Source: Anoplopoma fimbria
Lineage: Eukaryota; Chordata; Actinopteri; Perciformes; Anoplopomatidae
DNA: 64,000 nucleotides
Assembly: GCF_027596085.1 (NCBI RefSeq)
Contig: NC_072454.1
Span: 24,240,490-24,304,489, forward strand
Direction: 5' to 3'
The notes beneath the pieces are model-generated. The model saw nothing but the letters and a program-made list of their open reading frames with translations, searched no databases and was not told the DNA's origin. Both the position numbers and the translations under genes were made by a program. Of the stretch, positions 37,480 to 51,341 are shown in pieces. The first letter of the stretch is position 1. The number at the start of each line of letters is the position of its first letter.

Positions 37480-37930
37480 AGTGTTGCAGTTGGCTACACC
37501 TGGGCCAGCATATTTTTTTAGATACACAATCCCAGACGACAATAGAGATGTGTCATATTCCGTTTATTGTTTCACATGTTTAACATCGGCACGCAGCAGC
37601 ACAGACAGTAACGTCACATCCCTACCTCAACATGTTGTCGGTGTGGAAGTTCTTCCCCGTAAGGATAATTCATTCCCATGCATGCTGCTCAGAGTAATTA
37701 CAGTTGCGACTTGTCTGCTTACAGCACGCAGTCTCTCTCTAGCTCAGTCCTGTTTATTACAGAGCTAACAGCTAATGTAAGGAGGTTGCATTGGTGTGTT
37801 CAAGCTCTGCTCAGTAAAACTGAGTAATGAGCGAAGGTAAATCATAACGCTGTCATAATGTGGTCAAATGTAATCTTGCAAAATGGAGTTCTTGGCGAGA
37901 AACGTGAATAAATTGTTTGTTCAAGGAGAT
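37480..37930 (+). repeat. dispersed repeat, relative of 44300-44600
   Basis: The landmark AACAGCTAATGTAAGGAGGT followed by TGCATTGGTGTGTTCAAG parallels AACAGTTAACATAAGGAGGT at 44470. The following segments around CATAACGCTGTCATAATG and CATAATGTTATCATGAT also align. Confidence 0.55.
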
Positions 37931-40573
37931 GTTCTCACAGAAATATAAAATAGAGAGGCAATTTTGACCTGTTTAAAATGTAATAGGGTTTATACTGACT
38001 TTAGATGGTGGTGGAAAAAAAAGTTAAACTGGGGCCTTGCTGTCAACTATAGTTCTTAGAAGGAAAATTGGAATCTGCGAATAAGACGTGGGGGTCAGAC
38101 AAGAAAATGGCAATCATTGCATCTCTAGACAACATTCAACTGCATTACTTTTTTTTTGGAAGATAAAGGTATCAGTTTGAGAACTGTGAGATGATCTGAA
38201 GAAACGTCCTTTTAATATGTACTGTTCGTTGAACATCGATGACCACTGGAAAGACAAACTTCCTCTTATTACATCAGTGTTATAACTCTGGGAACACTCA
38301 CAAATCGTGCCAATTGGGTTCAAAGGATTTGGGGTTCAAGGAAGAAGTGGGATGATACCCACCATTATGTTCTTTACTAGGCGAATACATCACACATCAG
38401 CATTGCACCCCTAATCCCTGATCAGATTCTATCTTGGCTTATCTTGCTGGCAGAGACAGAACCAACATCACATCCTGTATGCATATTCTTCATGCATATG
38501 AGCTGAGGTGAGAAAGTGACAGATTCAAACATTATGTCCTTGAACAGCCTCCCTCGCATTCTGTCCCGGTGCTTTGCTGCTCGGATACTGTCAGTCAGCT
38601 GGAGTGATACTACATAACCAAAGTGTTGCTAAACAGAGATGTGTTTCAGTGCTGGGGAGTGCCTAGAGGGAGGTGTGGAGGACGAGGAGGTGTTGGACTT
38701 TGTTAATGTGAGCGTCGCTTAGAGGAAACCCCTCGAGTGTGACAGACACCATGAAAGCTCCAACCTCATGTCTTAAATATGGGCTTTTTTCTCTCTCTAG
38801 TTTGATCTGGAATTAATGCGTTTTTGCTCTGAGAAGCACTTTGTGATGAATGAGTGCATTTACATGCGCACAAGTTTTGTATTTTGGAGTATCCAAGTCA
38901 CGTTTTACCCACTTTTGAGAAACCTGGATGTGCTAGCATGAGAACAAACATAGAAATCGGGATCCTGTTGCATGTAAACACCTTATTATTGCTATATTCA
39001 CGTATACAGGGATTAGATAAATATGTTCCATATAAACGTCATATCCCATGTCATAATATGAACAAAAAACATAAGAATGCAATACCAATATGCATGCCAA
39101 CAAACTCAATCTGCTCTTAAAGTAACATTTATACATTTGGCAAAACTGAAAAAAAGCACCACTACATTATCATACATGTAGGCTAAATAATTTTTTTTTT
39201 TTCAGAAAATGTCTGATTTCAATGCTACTTTTGATGGGGTGCAAGTTAGAATGCTAAATCTTATATTAGTAGATCTGTATTCTTGTCCTCATTTGTAAAA
39301 TGTGCTTCCAAGTATAAAAATATATATGTATAAAATACATGTTACGACAGCGCTTTCATGTCTCTCCAGTATTATGTATCAACCACTATGGTTTAGCATC
39401 AATGTTATTCAATGATTCATTTTTAATAGAAAGATTTTTGGGAGTATTAGAGTTTTTTCCTTTACAAATGCAGTGGTGTATTACTACCATTTACTTTAAA
39501 AAAAAAAAAGGCCCCAGATCAAAGTTTTTTGGCATTCTTCTTCAAGCAATTTATATTAATATGTCTTTAAACCATATGGATCATAGTTGTGTATTATTAT
39601 TGTTTTTATTAATACACCAATTCTACTCAAAATATCAGGATATCGGATGGTGTTTGGTAGCTGTTTACATTCGACTTGAATCACAAATCTCAATCTTCTG
39701 CCATTTTGAAATTGCTCCTGTCTGTGTTGCAGGTTTTTTTTCTCTCTCCAGTCAATACTGCAGTGCCAGACGACAGTAAGCGATGCTGCTGTTTGGAGCC
39801 CCAGACGCTGTCATCTCCGTCTGACTGCAGAAGGACGCACCCTGTCTCTGTCCCAGGTGTCACAGACGGATGCAAACAGCAAGTGCTGCTGCGCGTTCAC
39901 GCCGTTTCATGAGCGTTTGCGCAGATTCAAAAAACATCAATAAAAGCAGATATATCTGTCTGAGTATCTGACTCAGTTAACTGCGTTATTCTGTAAATAT
40001 AATACGTTTTGTTTTTAGAAAATGTGACATTTGAGACATTTCCTATGTATCAAAATGGATGGAGAGCTATTAGAATAACAGCGCATTTATGCCACGGACG
40101 TGATAAAGTGGCTGATGCTCGACAAGAAAAACAGATGATGAATTGTTTTGCTGAAATAATACGTCAGGTTCCCGCTGCTTTAATAACGGCAGACTGATGC
40201 CACAGTGCGAAGACCACAGGAGCCACACGTCACATCCTCTGTCTTGGTCTCCATATGGAATAGTAAAGGTGGCCTAAATGCCCCGTAGAAATCCATTAGG
40301 AGCATGCTATGACTGTCTGAAACACACGCACACATCTGCGCATGTGTTTTAGATCCTCTTAGTCAGACAGGCCGCTGTGCTTTATTCCAGCCCTACAGCA
40401 TCTGACTCACACCCGGGAACTCAAAAATAAACTGCAAACCATGAAGGTGGGAGATTATAGAAGCATCCACACGAGTGTTCGCATGTGGAAATGAAGTTTT
40501 GGAGTGTTGTGATTTTTATTTATTTTTTAAATCAAGGTGCATGAGGTTTATAGAGGTGGTGCCTGCATCTTAC

Positions 40574-40701
40574 CTGTGGTGCACTATGTACGTGATGATG
40601 GAGGCGAAGAGGCAGAGCAACATGACCGCCGTGCAGGCATACACGACCGGGTGCAGAAACTCCCCAGGGTAAGGGGGGAAAGACAGCACCTTCTTCAGAT
40701 C
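40574..40701 (-). CDS. adgra1: adgra1 exon encoding TM1
   Basis: 128-bp exon. The acceptor CACCTTAG precedes 40701 and the donor GTAAGA follows 40574. It starts in phase 0 and ends two bases into a Ser codon. It encodes [20 protein letters not shown], then [20 protein letters not shown] and HH. This is the short segment after the GPS followed by TM1. Human ADGRA1, from memory, begins with Met followed by a closely similar DLK...[21 protein letters not shown]. In this window the Met comes from the upstream exon at 63636-63844. Confidence 0.95.
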
Positions 40702-41447
40702 CTAAGGTGAGAAAAAGACAGAGGAGAGGGGGGAGGGAGTCATATAAAGTACATTATCATAAAGAATAATCAGTGAGCAACAACTAGGCCGGAGCAGTGA
40801 CTGCATTACCGACAGCCGAGTAAACTGCAAAACACAAATGGATGTCGGGGAAATGCCTTCAGAGTTAGAACGCTGTCCAAATCAGCATAAAAGAGCAACA
40901 ACCCTGTCGAGTAGAAGAATATTCTTCCCCCTGCATTTACATTTTGCATTTCAGGCATTTAGCCGACACTCTTGTGCAACAATGGCATAATCTGCCTAGT
41001 CGCCAAGATGAAAAGCAAAATAAAAATGGATAGCAGCCAGACAAAAAAAATCAAAACAAAGTAAAGTCGCTTATTGTGTCTCTAAAAGACACATTGTTAA
41101 GAGACGCTTATTAAAACCTTATCAACATCAGAGCCCATTTGCTTTGAAATGTATTATTCTTCCAACTCCTGCAGCACGCATTCTGACAGCTACAGCCTAA
41201 AACTCTGAAAGTAGAGACACCTTTTTTAATAGTTTTTAATTGATCGCTGTATCTGTGAGCTTTAGGTCTTTTTGTGTTATGAGACAAAAAAGAGCCATTG
41301 TAAAATATGTACACCCGTTTGGCATCTCTGCGTGGAGCAGCAGTGATGTCACGATTTAGGCTCCATCATGTTGACGTCGCTAAATAAAGCGCACCTTATC
41401 TCCATAACCCCGCCAGCTCAGTGCTAGTGTGTGTCTGCAAGAGTGAT

Positions 41448-41561
<114 letters not shown>

Positions 41562-41602
41562 TCTGACTCCATCATTGTCTCCGTGAGTAGCCAAGTGGGA
41601 TG

Positions 41603-41634
<32 letters not shown>

Positions 41635-42754
41635 GTTTATCCAAAGGCTGATGAGCCTGTCGGGGCCCGTGAGGGGTCGTGACCTTCAGCTGAGCATTTA
41701 TAAGCACGGTTGTAAAGTAGTGGCCCGAGATTTTTAGAGATGCGATGGCGAACACGTCTATTCTGGAGACTGCTCAGAACCCCCTACACTGTCAATATAC
41801 CTAGGAAAGCTATACGTCCTCTGGATTGTTTGTGTTTGTAAAGTTTCATGACACTGTTATTATCCTTGACGTCACAACATTTCATAAAGTGACATCAAGT
41901 GTCACTACAATGAAATGGCTACTATGGGGTCAATTGCTCATTGGACCCACCAGATCTCAGTGTTCCAGTCATTCTCTATTTGTGCAATTCAAAGAGTGTT
42001 TAGGGACCCTAGTATGCAGAAATATTCTATACAACAATTTTAGCATATGCAAAATAACACATTTATAATGCATGCAAAATAACTGCTTGGTTTTTGCCCA
42101 AAATTGCATGGGATTAGCACAAAGTGGGCTTGTCTGTAAAGAAGAGATTCCTTGCTAGCTATAGAAACAATTTTCATTGACATATCTTGAGGTGAGAGTT
42201 CAAGTGACATTTTTGAATATGATCATTCCAAATGTTCCCTCAACCAAATGTGAAGGGCTTTTATACCCGATCCCGACAAGCTAGCATGACATGGTTGGTA
42301 CCAATGCATAGCTTCGGCCATTGCTGGGTGCTACAGTATTTAACAAGGTTCTACAACAATGACAGCTGGTGAGGTTGTTTTAAACCAACTCATGGAGTTA
42401 ACGCTAGCTACTGCAGGCGAAATGGGTGGCTAGAAAGGAAAAGCAAGCTTTTGTCAACTTCTGAAATCAAGGAGTCATTGTTTCAAAAGTGAGTTTTAAG
42501 TGATACGTCTGTCAGTGTTGAAAGTAACACAGACAGGATGGCACCAACAGGCCCTGGAGAGGCCACAGCCAGGCAGTTAACCTTGCTCTGAGCCGTCATG
42601 GGTCAAATCCTTACTTTGAGATATCAACAAGAGATGGAGAGGAAACTTCCTTTTATTTGAAGCTGAAAAAAAAACCTTGGAAACGCATTAGCAAATGCAT
42701 CCAGCAGACACAGAGCAACATTAGCATTGATTTGGAGTTGTGTCTGTGTCCACC

Positions 42755-43095
42755 TGATGAACCCAAGTCCAATATTAGCTCTCCTTCTGATTCTTTAGGT
42801 CCTCTTTAGCTACTACTACTAAATGCTCCACTTTATATACCACCTGGTTGTCTGTTGTTTAGTGTTAAACAGGTTGTGAAAAGTGGTGTTGTCAGAGCTG
42901 TTAGCTGAAAATAGCTACCTGTATCAGGGCTTAAGAAAAGGGCTGTCAAACCAAAGCCTTAAACTGAAAAATGCTAAAACACCATAGAGCTAGTGTTGGT
43001 TGGGTTTCCTCACTGTGCGCAACACCTTCCAGATACATGTAGTCATTTGAGACATTGCTAAAATAAAAAAACCTATTGATTGGAGCAGCTTTACT
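42755..43095 (+). repeat. dispersed teleost repeat, copy 2 of the 36840 family
   Basis: It shares AAGTCCAATATT, TAGCTACT...AAATGCTCCACTTTAT, AAACAGGTTGTG and GATTGGAGCAGCTTTA with the copy at 36840-37100, in the same order and orientation, with insertions. Confidence 0.65.
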
Positions 43096-44299
43096 GCTAA
43101 CCATAATATCTCTGAAGGACTACTTTGAAAGTGTTGGAAGAAAAAAAGATCATCGATCTTGAAAAATACTGACATGAGTTTGCAGCTTGTATCTTGGCCA
43201 TAAAAATCAAAAACGACAAGAGGGAGAGATGGAGGAAGACTGTAATTAGACCTGAGCAATAAAATGTACCATCAAGTGGGAGCACAGTAGCACCCAGACG
43301 ATAAAAAAATTGTCAGAGGGGAGAAAAGGACAGAGAGGGGGGAGGCACCTTTGGGGGGGAAAGCACACAAAAAACCCATTCCAAAATTGTAAACAGCTCC
43401 ACATAATTTGGTAGCTGCGGATTTACAGGGAATTATTAAGTTTGTATTTGTCCCGGGAGCGATGTCATGGAAGGACAATGAAAGCTGGTGTTAATTACAG
43501 CTCAATGAATTGATGTCGAAAAAAAAAAAATCCAGGCCTGGAGCATCAGCAAGAAATCCTGCTGAAATGAAGCCTTTAAGTCAGTAAGCTGATTTATACA
43601 CTTTAAGAGCAAATGCCACTTCATAGGGGTTTAGATCATGAAAAATAACAGCAACTCAACCAAAGGTCAAAGAGAAATGGTTTCCGAGGGAATCAGTAAC
43701 TGCATCTGGAAAAACTAAATCGTGCACAGACACATTAAGCGGTTTCGCCGTGATGCTAAAGTGTCACATGGTGAGTGACGGCGGCCGTAGTTAAACGGCT
43801 TTAGGTGTGAGGGAGGAAGTCTAACGTTCTCATGGGATACATCATCATCATCACTGGGCTTATAACGTTGGCTGAGAATGTCAGTCTCTCGCCTCCAGAG
43901 TCTTTAACCGTTTCTCACCCCAACAAATAAAGCTCACTCAGCCTACAGCTGTGCTGAGCTGCTTTCCTCAAAATCCATAAGACTTCATGCATCTTAGAAG
44001 TGGTTACTCACAAAACCATACGTGTGCCCCAGTGCCTTGTTGCTAAAAAGTTTTAAATTGATTTTTCAGTTTCCAAGAAATCAATCCACAGTGCACATAA
44101 ACTGACAGACTGAAACTTTAAATGCTATTGCCAGTTAATTAACAGAAAAGCAGTTTTTATAAACTGCATTTAAAAACAATGAATTTCTTTGTTTTATCTC
44201 TCATTTAATTCTGTTAATTCAGAGCACTCTCTACCATCTTGTCAATGCAGTTTCTAGTTTCTCAGATTTCTGTCAATACATTGCTTTGTGTGACAGTCG

Positions 44300-44745
44300 T
44301 GTCTAGGGATATCAGGAGAAACGAAACTTTGTTCCCAAGTCGAGCTGAGGATCAGCGCTAAAGATTAACAGGGTCCAGGTGTCCCAGGGTACGATAGAAC
44401 AACAAATCCCTGATGAGTACGAGCTAGTAACCTTAGCTGATAGCTGCTCCTGGCTAAATACTGGAGCCAACAGTTAACATAAGGAGGTCGCATTGACTTA
44501 CATTATAAAGTATTCAAGTGCCATTCTGTTAAACTAAATATTGGACAAAGGTTAATTATCATAATGTTATCATGATACATTTGCAATAAGCATGCAAACA
44601 GCAATAAAGAAAGGTTTGTTGATGTTCATAGGACTTATTGTTTTGTTTTTTACCGTGGTATCGAAATGGCTATCGAGGATCGTGTAACTTCACTGGTATT
44701 GGTATCAGCGTCGGAATTTCTGTCATCGTAACATATCTAGTAGTG
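44300..44745. repeat. dispersed repeat with GGTATCG edge
   Basis: The first part parallels 37480-37930 (ACATAAGGAGGTCGCATTGA). The last 100 bases (GTGGTATCGAAATGGCTATC, TATTGGTATCAGCG) look like the inverted edge of the GGGCTGGGTATCG family seen at 10369. Confidence 0.5.
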
Positions 44746-45290
44746 TCCATTGACACTACATTCAAAAATTAAGCAATGTTATTATGCACTGGCATTTTTG
44801 AGTATACTTAATTTAATATATTCTTTTTTTCACTGAGTATGTGCTACATACTTGAACCACATTTTGAGTATATTAAAAGCCTAAAAACTCTGCTAACAGC
44901 AGAATTAACTATTCCCAGCAGTCATTACCATCCTAGCTGCAGCTGTCGATGCTGGTGCGGCTAAAGTTGCAGAGGCTTGAAAAGACTGCATACCTGAACG
45001 GTGAGAAAGGATACACACACACACTCACAGGGCCTGCTGAGGTCTGGATTTACTGCTAGATATTAACACCTGCGGTGATGAGTCGATCCCTGCTATTTTC
45101 ATCTAATTGTAAAGAATAGACAGTGGGCTACCAGGAAGCCAGGGACTGGTTAGAACCAGTGTTGGGGGTATAATTGGAATAAAGCAGAGAAGAAAAACGA
45201 CCTAATCATTAAATGAATGAATGAATGAAGTCTTGTTACATGGCTCAATATTTTTTTTTGCATTACATGCTCACCAAACACCAGAGCTGA

Positions 45291-45840
45291 AAAAAAAAAA
45301 AAAAAAAAAGAAATAGCTAATCAGTCAATCAACAGAAAATTATAATTATTTTACAAACATCTAGAGAAGTCCCCTCAGTAGAGTGCCAATCTCCCTCTCC
45401 ACAGTCAAGATGGCGGCAAAGATAACAAAAACAGGGATTTATTCATCTCATATGGTACCGCACTTTAGAGGATCATAACAAATCCGGTACGGATAGAATC
45501 TGTAGATGCTCCGGAACAAACTATTCAATGGATGTCAGTTTTTGAACCACATAAAAAGCCAAAATATGACCTGCAACAGACTAGGTGAGGTTTGTTTTTA
45601 GCCCAGCCGATTGCCCGAAATGCCTTTTGCTACTGAGGCAGTTGTTGATCACTTGCAGCCCCTACCAGCAAGGTAATAGGAGTAAGAAGTCAGCAGTCAA
45701 TGGCGGTATAAACAGTTTTTTCAATAAATGTCAATCACGTAACCCTGAAAGGTCCTTGAGCCTACAGTCATAAATGATCCCAAAACATTTTGGGCAGATG
45801 GCTCAAGTAGTATACAAGATAAGCCGTGGACAGATGGACA

Positions 45841-45931
<91 letters not shown>

Positions 45932-46600
45932 ACACAAGACTGACACGCAGAAGATCTCCCCCCAAGGTTTAGCCTAGCGGAGATTCAAATTCTAAACTTT
46001 CCTTTGTTCCAGCTTCTCAATTCAATGTCTTCTAGTAATCTTAATATCTTTGGATTGTGTACAGATGATCGGCCAAAACAAGCAGTTTGAATATGTTAAT
46101 TTGGAACCTACAAAATGAAGATGGGTGTTTTCTCTTTTTGCTTATAGACCAAATGCTTGAGTTATTATGAAAATGAGTTTAATCTTTTTTTTTTTTAAAT
46201 AATTATAATCCAGCTGAGCCCTTGGATATTAGACCAATAGGACTGATGTTGCCATTATGAAAACCTGTAGCAGACAAATGTGGGATACACAGAGAGAGAG
46301 CTGAAACAATGAATCGACAAAGTCAATCAACAGAAAATAAATCAAATTATTTTATAATAAATTAATGGTTTAATTCACTTTTCAAGCAAAACCCTCCAAA
46401 CTTATACAGGTTCCAGCTTCTCTCATTTGATTTTTTTTTTTTTTTTTAAATGCTTTTCTCAGTTTTATATCATTGTAGATTTTTTACTCAGTGTTTTGGA
46501 CTGTTGATCGGGAAAAAAAAGTGAAGATGTCCCCTTGGTGGGCCTATTTTCTTAACTTTTATTCTAAAATCAGGTCATTTAAATATACAATAAAGACATT
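45291..46600 (+). repeat. cluster of degraded teleost repeats (AATCAACAGAAAAT type) around a (CA)n array
   Basis: TCAGTCAATCAACAGAAAAT at 45320 and AAGTCAATCAACAGAAAATA at 46320 are followed by TTCCAGCTTCTC at 46010 and 46410, then TTGGATTGTGTACAGATGAT or TGTTTTGGACTGTTGATCGG. I recognise this order from a very frequent teleost repeat that carries ATCGATTA motifs at its ends. At least two copies lie head to tail. Confidence 0.65.
45842..45929. repeat. (CA)n microsatellite
   Basis: About 44 uninterrupted CA units. Confidence 0.98.
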
Positions 46601-49600
46601 TTTCCCTTTCTAAAAAAGTAAAAGACACCATCAGTTATGATACTATCAAAATCTAAGTCCATCCAATCACAACAGGCCACTGACGTGATTTGCATGATTT
46701 GAGTAAAATACCTGCATGTGCCGCTTGTCTGACTCGTGTAGATAATAAGCTATTTTGACATTGGCATTTCATTTCTGTTTTAGCGAGACTATCTGCTGGA
46801 AACCGTCAAAGGTGATGTAAACAGTATTAACTTTTGTAATTAAAAGGCCCATCCAAAATTGAAATCCCTTCACCGTGCATATTGGGAAATTGTGCCATTT
46901 CCCACCATTCTTTATTTTTATTTTATAGGCCAAACATTGAATAGAAAAAACACCCAGCGGATTAAGAACCTCAAGAAACATACAAGACAATTTTACGAGA
47001 CAAACAAACAATTCAGACAGCTTCCAGACAAGCCGAAGGAGGACAGCAGTAGCCTAAAGCTATGAGAAGAAACTAGCTGGCTCAAAGTGAATGAGGAAAC
47101 CTTCTATAACAACCACTTCAGACGTGCCCTTGTGCAAGGTGCTGAACAGCTGCTTACAGGCCAACAATACAGGAACTTCCATTTTATGGGGCAGCATATA
47201 CAGCAGTGGAGAATGAAAGCAAAAGAAGGGCAAAGCTGGAAAAGAGCATGCATGCTCAGCAGAACCCTCTCCTGGTCACATAAAGGTTACAAAAAAAAAA
47301 AGACCTTACAGCAGAGCAGAGCTGTGGTGGGAGAATAGAGAGAAAAGGGAAGAAGGATGAAGGGAGACTGGTCCTTTTTGAGCCCAAAGAAAAAAATGGT
47401 GAGGCGGACGACAGGGTGCCCTGAACAAAGTGTTCATATGGCTCTGAGAAGCAGTGTTTGTGCTCCGGGGTGATGTGGGGTAAACTGCTACAGCAAGAAG
47501 AGAGGGATCATAGTTACACTGAACTGTATCCAAATAATTTTCTTTCAAACATGTGCAGACGCTCTTATATTTGTTTCTCTTGAAGGCTGCAACATTTAAG
47601 TTCTGCATTGACTCCTGTACATATACGCCGTGTATAGATCTCTCAGTGCTCTGCAACAGACACAGACTGTAAAGTTGCAGTTCCCCTGTCGGCCCGGCTG
47701 TCATGAAGACTGATGGGCCGTTGGCGTAGCTCGCGGCGCGCTCCAAACAACTCTCCCCTGTTGTACTCTTCAGATGAGGTTGGTTGCAGCCAGCTTCAAA
47801 TGTGAGCCCTCCGCTCCATGTTATCCTCGTTATTGCTATCGTATTACATCACAGCACCACTGGCCACTTTATCAATGTGACCACTCTCTCTTTCAGCGCA
47901 ATTCATTAGCACCCAGGACAGCTTAGTTAGTTTAGCCTATTCTGGATTAGCGCTGGCGTGTTACCTCCTAACATGTCTCCACTGCAGCTGAACAGGCCCC
48001 TTGATCCCGTGTTTGTGTTGTAGTTACAACTTTAATCCAGGATCCTCCCATCCTCCCCCCATGCCAAAATCAGATTACTAGAGTCAATTAAACTTCATCC
48101 ATAATCTCTGCGCACAGGCACAGTGGGTGCAAGGTTATCAGCGCTGCAAAAAGAAATTGGGGCAAATGCGCTGTTGATCTGAGAGGACTTATTTGGTGTC
48201 TGAAAAACTGCAAAACCTTCAGGAGCAGAACTCTTGCAAATTTAACGCGTTTTTCTTTTAATTGATGCGGCCGTGGGCCAATCTCTGACATATGTCCTAA
48301 CAAATGTGCCCCTTCACCCTGTTGTAATCGCATTGGTGTATGCAAGGACGCACGAACATTGTGGGAGAGGGGGGGAGTGAGAGTGAGGGAGCGAGAGGAA
48401 AAAACTAAATTAAAATCCTCTAGTGAACAGCCTGCGGGCTCTCAGCTCCCATCCACCACTGTATTTTATCATCCTTGAGTGGCCGTGCGAACGACGCAAC
48501 AGAACCGGAGTGAGGGTGCAAATCAAACCCACTCTGGCCTCCCGTGCACCGGAGAGAGAGGGACGGGACGGCAGGCTGGGGGGGAATAAACTGTGGACTT
48601 TGAACGGTCAGTAAAGCGGCCATGCACCATTGATGCAGGTCCTCTGTGTTTCAGCTGCAACCTTGCGGCCGTCACTCAGCTCGTGGCGTCAAGAGATGGC
48701 CGTGCTGGCAATCAGCGCCTCCCCACAGCGGAGGCAAACAAGGCCCACCGTGAAACGAGTAATCAAATCACTAGTGGAATCAAGCGCACATCCATCAAAT
48801 CAACAAACATTATGAGCCGACGAGGAACCTTGGCATGAAGGATGAAGCCCCTCTAGATGAGTACCGTCGTCGCATGAGGCTCAGACGTATCAGTCGCGGC
48901 GTATTTATCTCCTCAAACATCAAGGGGCCATTGTTTCATTAGCATTAATTTCTCTAGAGCCTCAGATTAGAAGGGGTTGTATATATAGCTTCAGGCGATT
49001 CCAATTCCTATACAAAAGATAGTGTAATCGCTGTTCTGTGGAGATGTTTAAAGCGTGACTATCAAATAAACGGGCCTTGTGCACTGCTCAACGTTGCAAA
49101 CAGAGTACAAGCTCATAACTCACTGTAGGCAAACCCCCCCTCCCCCTCTACGACCGGAACAAAGAGACGCAAATTCACACGTCTGCTACGAACGGGGGGA
49201 ATCAATACGAACAAATGTGAAATCAGGGAGAAGATAGCTTTTTAATATAGGACGGAGACACTGGGATGACTCTAATCTCTTTCTTTCCTCGGCTTGTTAT
49301 TTATCCAGGGAAGGTTTGCATAACATAATGCCTCCTTTCACACTCATATACAGTAAAAAAAACACATGGCTACTGGGAGATACCCGATCTCACCACAGGC
49401 TGACTGGTGTTTACGGCTCCCTGACACACTGACATGTTCCTTGTAGGGCTCGTCTTCAATAGCTTTATCAGATCTGAATCCATTATTAAATTCAGATCCT
49501 TTATTTAATACTGTGTCCTGTTTATTAGGTGCACCAAGCAAAAACTAATGTAATTTAATGCAACAGTTCTTTAGTTACTAATTTCTTCATGGTGGAGAGA

Positions 49601-49737
49601 TGTTGCATCATGTGTAAGATCATTTTGGAGGATGTAGTTTGTGCTGCTGTTCAACTGTTTCACGATATCAACTATCTCATTGAAAGAAGAGCAGAGAGCA
49701 GCACTGAAGGCTTTTTCTCCATCTAAAAGATGTTTTT

Positions 49738-49877
49738 TTGCACTTCCCAAGTTTGATTGACAGGTGGTTCATTCGATCACCTATGAAGTATTTTTTTGAA
49801 AGTGCCTGCACAGTTTCCAATGACATTTTCTCAGATGGTTCTTTGTAACAAACCATCTGGCATGTCAGGTTGGCACA
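49738..49877 (-). repeat. hairpin-bearing dispersed repeat, copy 2 (inverted)
   Basis: Its reverse complement matches 24040-24175. It keeps the perfect inverted repeat CAGATGGTT (49832-49840) and AACCATCTG (49851-49859) although the loop has changed. Confidence 0.8.
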
Positions 49878-49884
49878 GCAGAGC

Positions 49885-50240
49885 TGAATGCTAACGTCAG
49901 CATGCTAACCACATCTATGATAGCTCACAATGACAATGCTACATGCTAAGATGGTGTAGTGGTTACAATGATAATAAGATATTTCCCTATAAGCATTAAA
50001 TACAGCTTAGGCTGATGGGAATGTCATTAGTGCTTCAGGTTTGTGGTCATGAACATTGAACTGTGGACTAATTGAAATTTTTACCTGATGATAGCGCTAG
50101 TTGAGAAGTTATGGGATCACCAAAGTTATTATATTTCATCCCATGAGAGCATGGATGTACCAAATTTACTGGCAATCCATTCAATGGCTGTTGATGCATT
50201 TCAGTTTGAATTTATTTTATTGCAGCCACACAATGATAGA
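49885..50240 (+). repeat. dispersed teleost repeat, copy 2 of the 33535 family
   Basis: It contains GTCAGCATGCTAACCACATC, CTGATGGGAATGTCATTAGT, TTTTTACCTGATGATAGCGC and GGCAATCCATTCAATGGCTG, in the order typical of the family. Confidence 0.75.
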
Positions 50241-50725
50241 GCGGCCTTACAGAGTGATGCTCAAGACAAAAGCAACGATTAATTTTAGATACTTCAAATT
50301 ACTGACAGAATGTATGTAAGTTAGCTACTGCTGATAAAATACAATTCAAAACAACAAAGTGCAGGCTAAAAATGATGAACCTGCTGCCAGTTTGCATGTT
50401 GTTCTTTGTAAATAAAATGAGCAAATATTTGATATTTGATCCAAATCCAAAACTGCACTAGCCATCAAAAACCCAACCCTAATTTCGTGTCGAGATTATT
50501 CACCCCCAACATTTGACTCAAACCACCAACCTGCCCCTCCAAACATTCCATCTCTCTGAGAGCCCGAATCAATAAAAATAAATCTGAGAGAAGATTGTTT
50601 TTTAAAATGTAGAGCAAAGCAGCTGGAACGAGACTAACCTCTTTAACAGGGATTTTGTATTAATGTGACTGTATGAGCGAGCCTGAAACTCTGCCTGCCA
50701 ACACCATGTCTCCCACCTTCTTTAC

Positions 50726-50761
50726 GTGTGTGTGTGTGCGTGTGTGTGTGTGTGTGCATGT

Positions 50762-50795
<34 letters not shown>
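50726..50795. repeat. compound (GT)n-(GA)n microsatellite
   Basis: About 30 bp of GT, interrupted by GCG and GCATG, is directly followed by about 33 bp of GA with one GCGA interruption. Confidence 0.95.
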
Positions 50796-51341
50796 TGGTT
50801 GGTAGGTGTTGTCTGAGAGGGGTGACTCATCTCTTCCAATCGCTACACACAGAATGCTCAATGGATGGGGCTGTGTGTGCGCTCACATGTATGCACGCAC
50901 ACACACACGATCAAGCCAAAAACACCTCGGCCCTCTTACACACACTGCTCACGCTCTGCTCTGAGGTCCCTGAGACGGCATGCTGTTCAGCACACAGAGT
51001 GGGAGCATGCATCACCTCGTTCCCTTGCAGGTCGATACGTTGTACCAAAACACGCTATTTCTTCCCCCCACCGCTGTAACAACAGCTGAGAGCAGGGGCA
51101 GCGCTCCACGGGTTCTGCTCTGTTAACGCTTAAAGGCGGCGCGGCGGAGAGGATGCACTGCAAAACGGGCTACTTGCAAGCAACACAATGCAAACAGCTT
51201 CTCTGAAAGACGACAGCATCAGTTTGCCCGCGTGATACTCAGCAGTGCAGAGCTTTAAAGAGCTCACGCAAACACACTGTTGCTGTCCACCATTTTCACA
51301 TGCCCTCTATCTAGCTGTGCCGTCTCTCTAGCTGTGTCCCA

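Larger units (their letters stand above)
34585..40573 (-). other. adgra1: adgra1 intron between TM1 and TM2 exons (6.0 kb)
   Basis: It is bounded by donor GTAAGA and acceptor TTGGCAG on the minus strand. It holds repeat copies at 36840-37100 and 37480-37930. The rest shows no recognised gene, RNA or intact mobile element. A-rich runs lie around 35140-35490. Confidence 0.85.
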
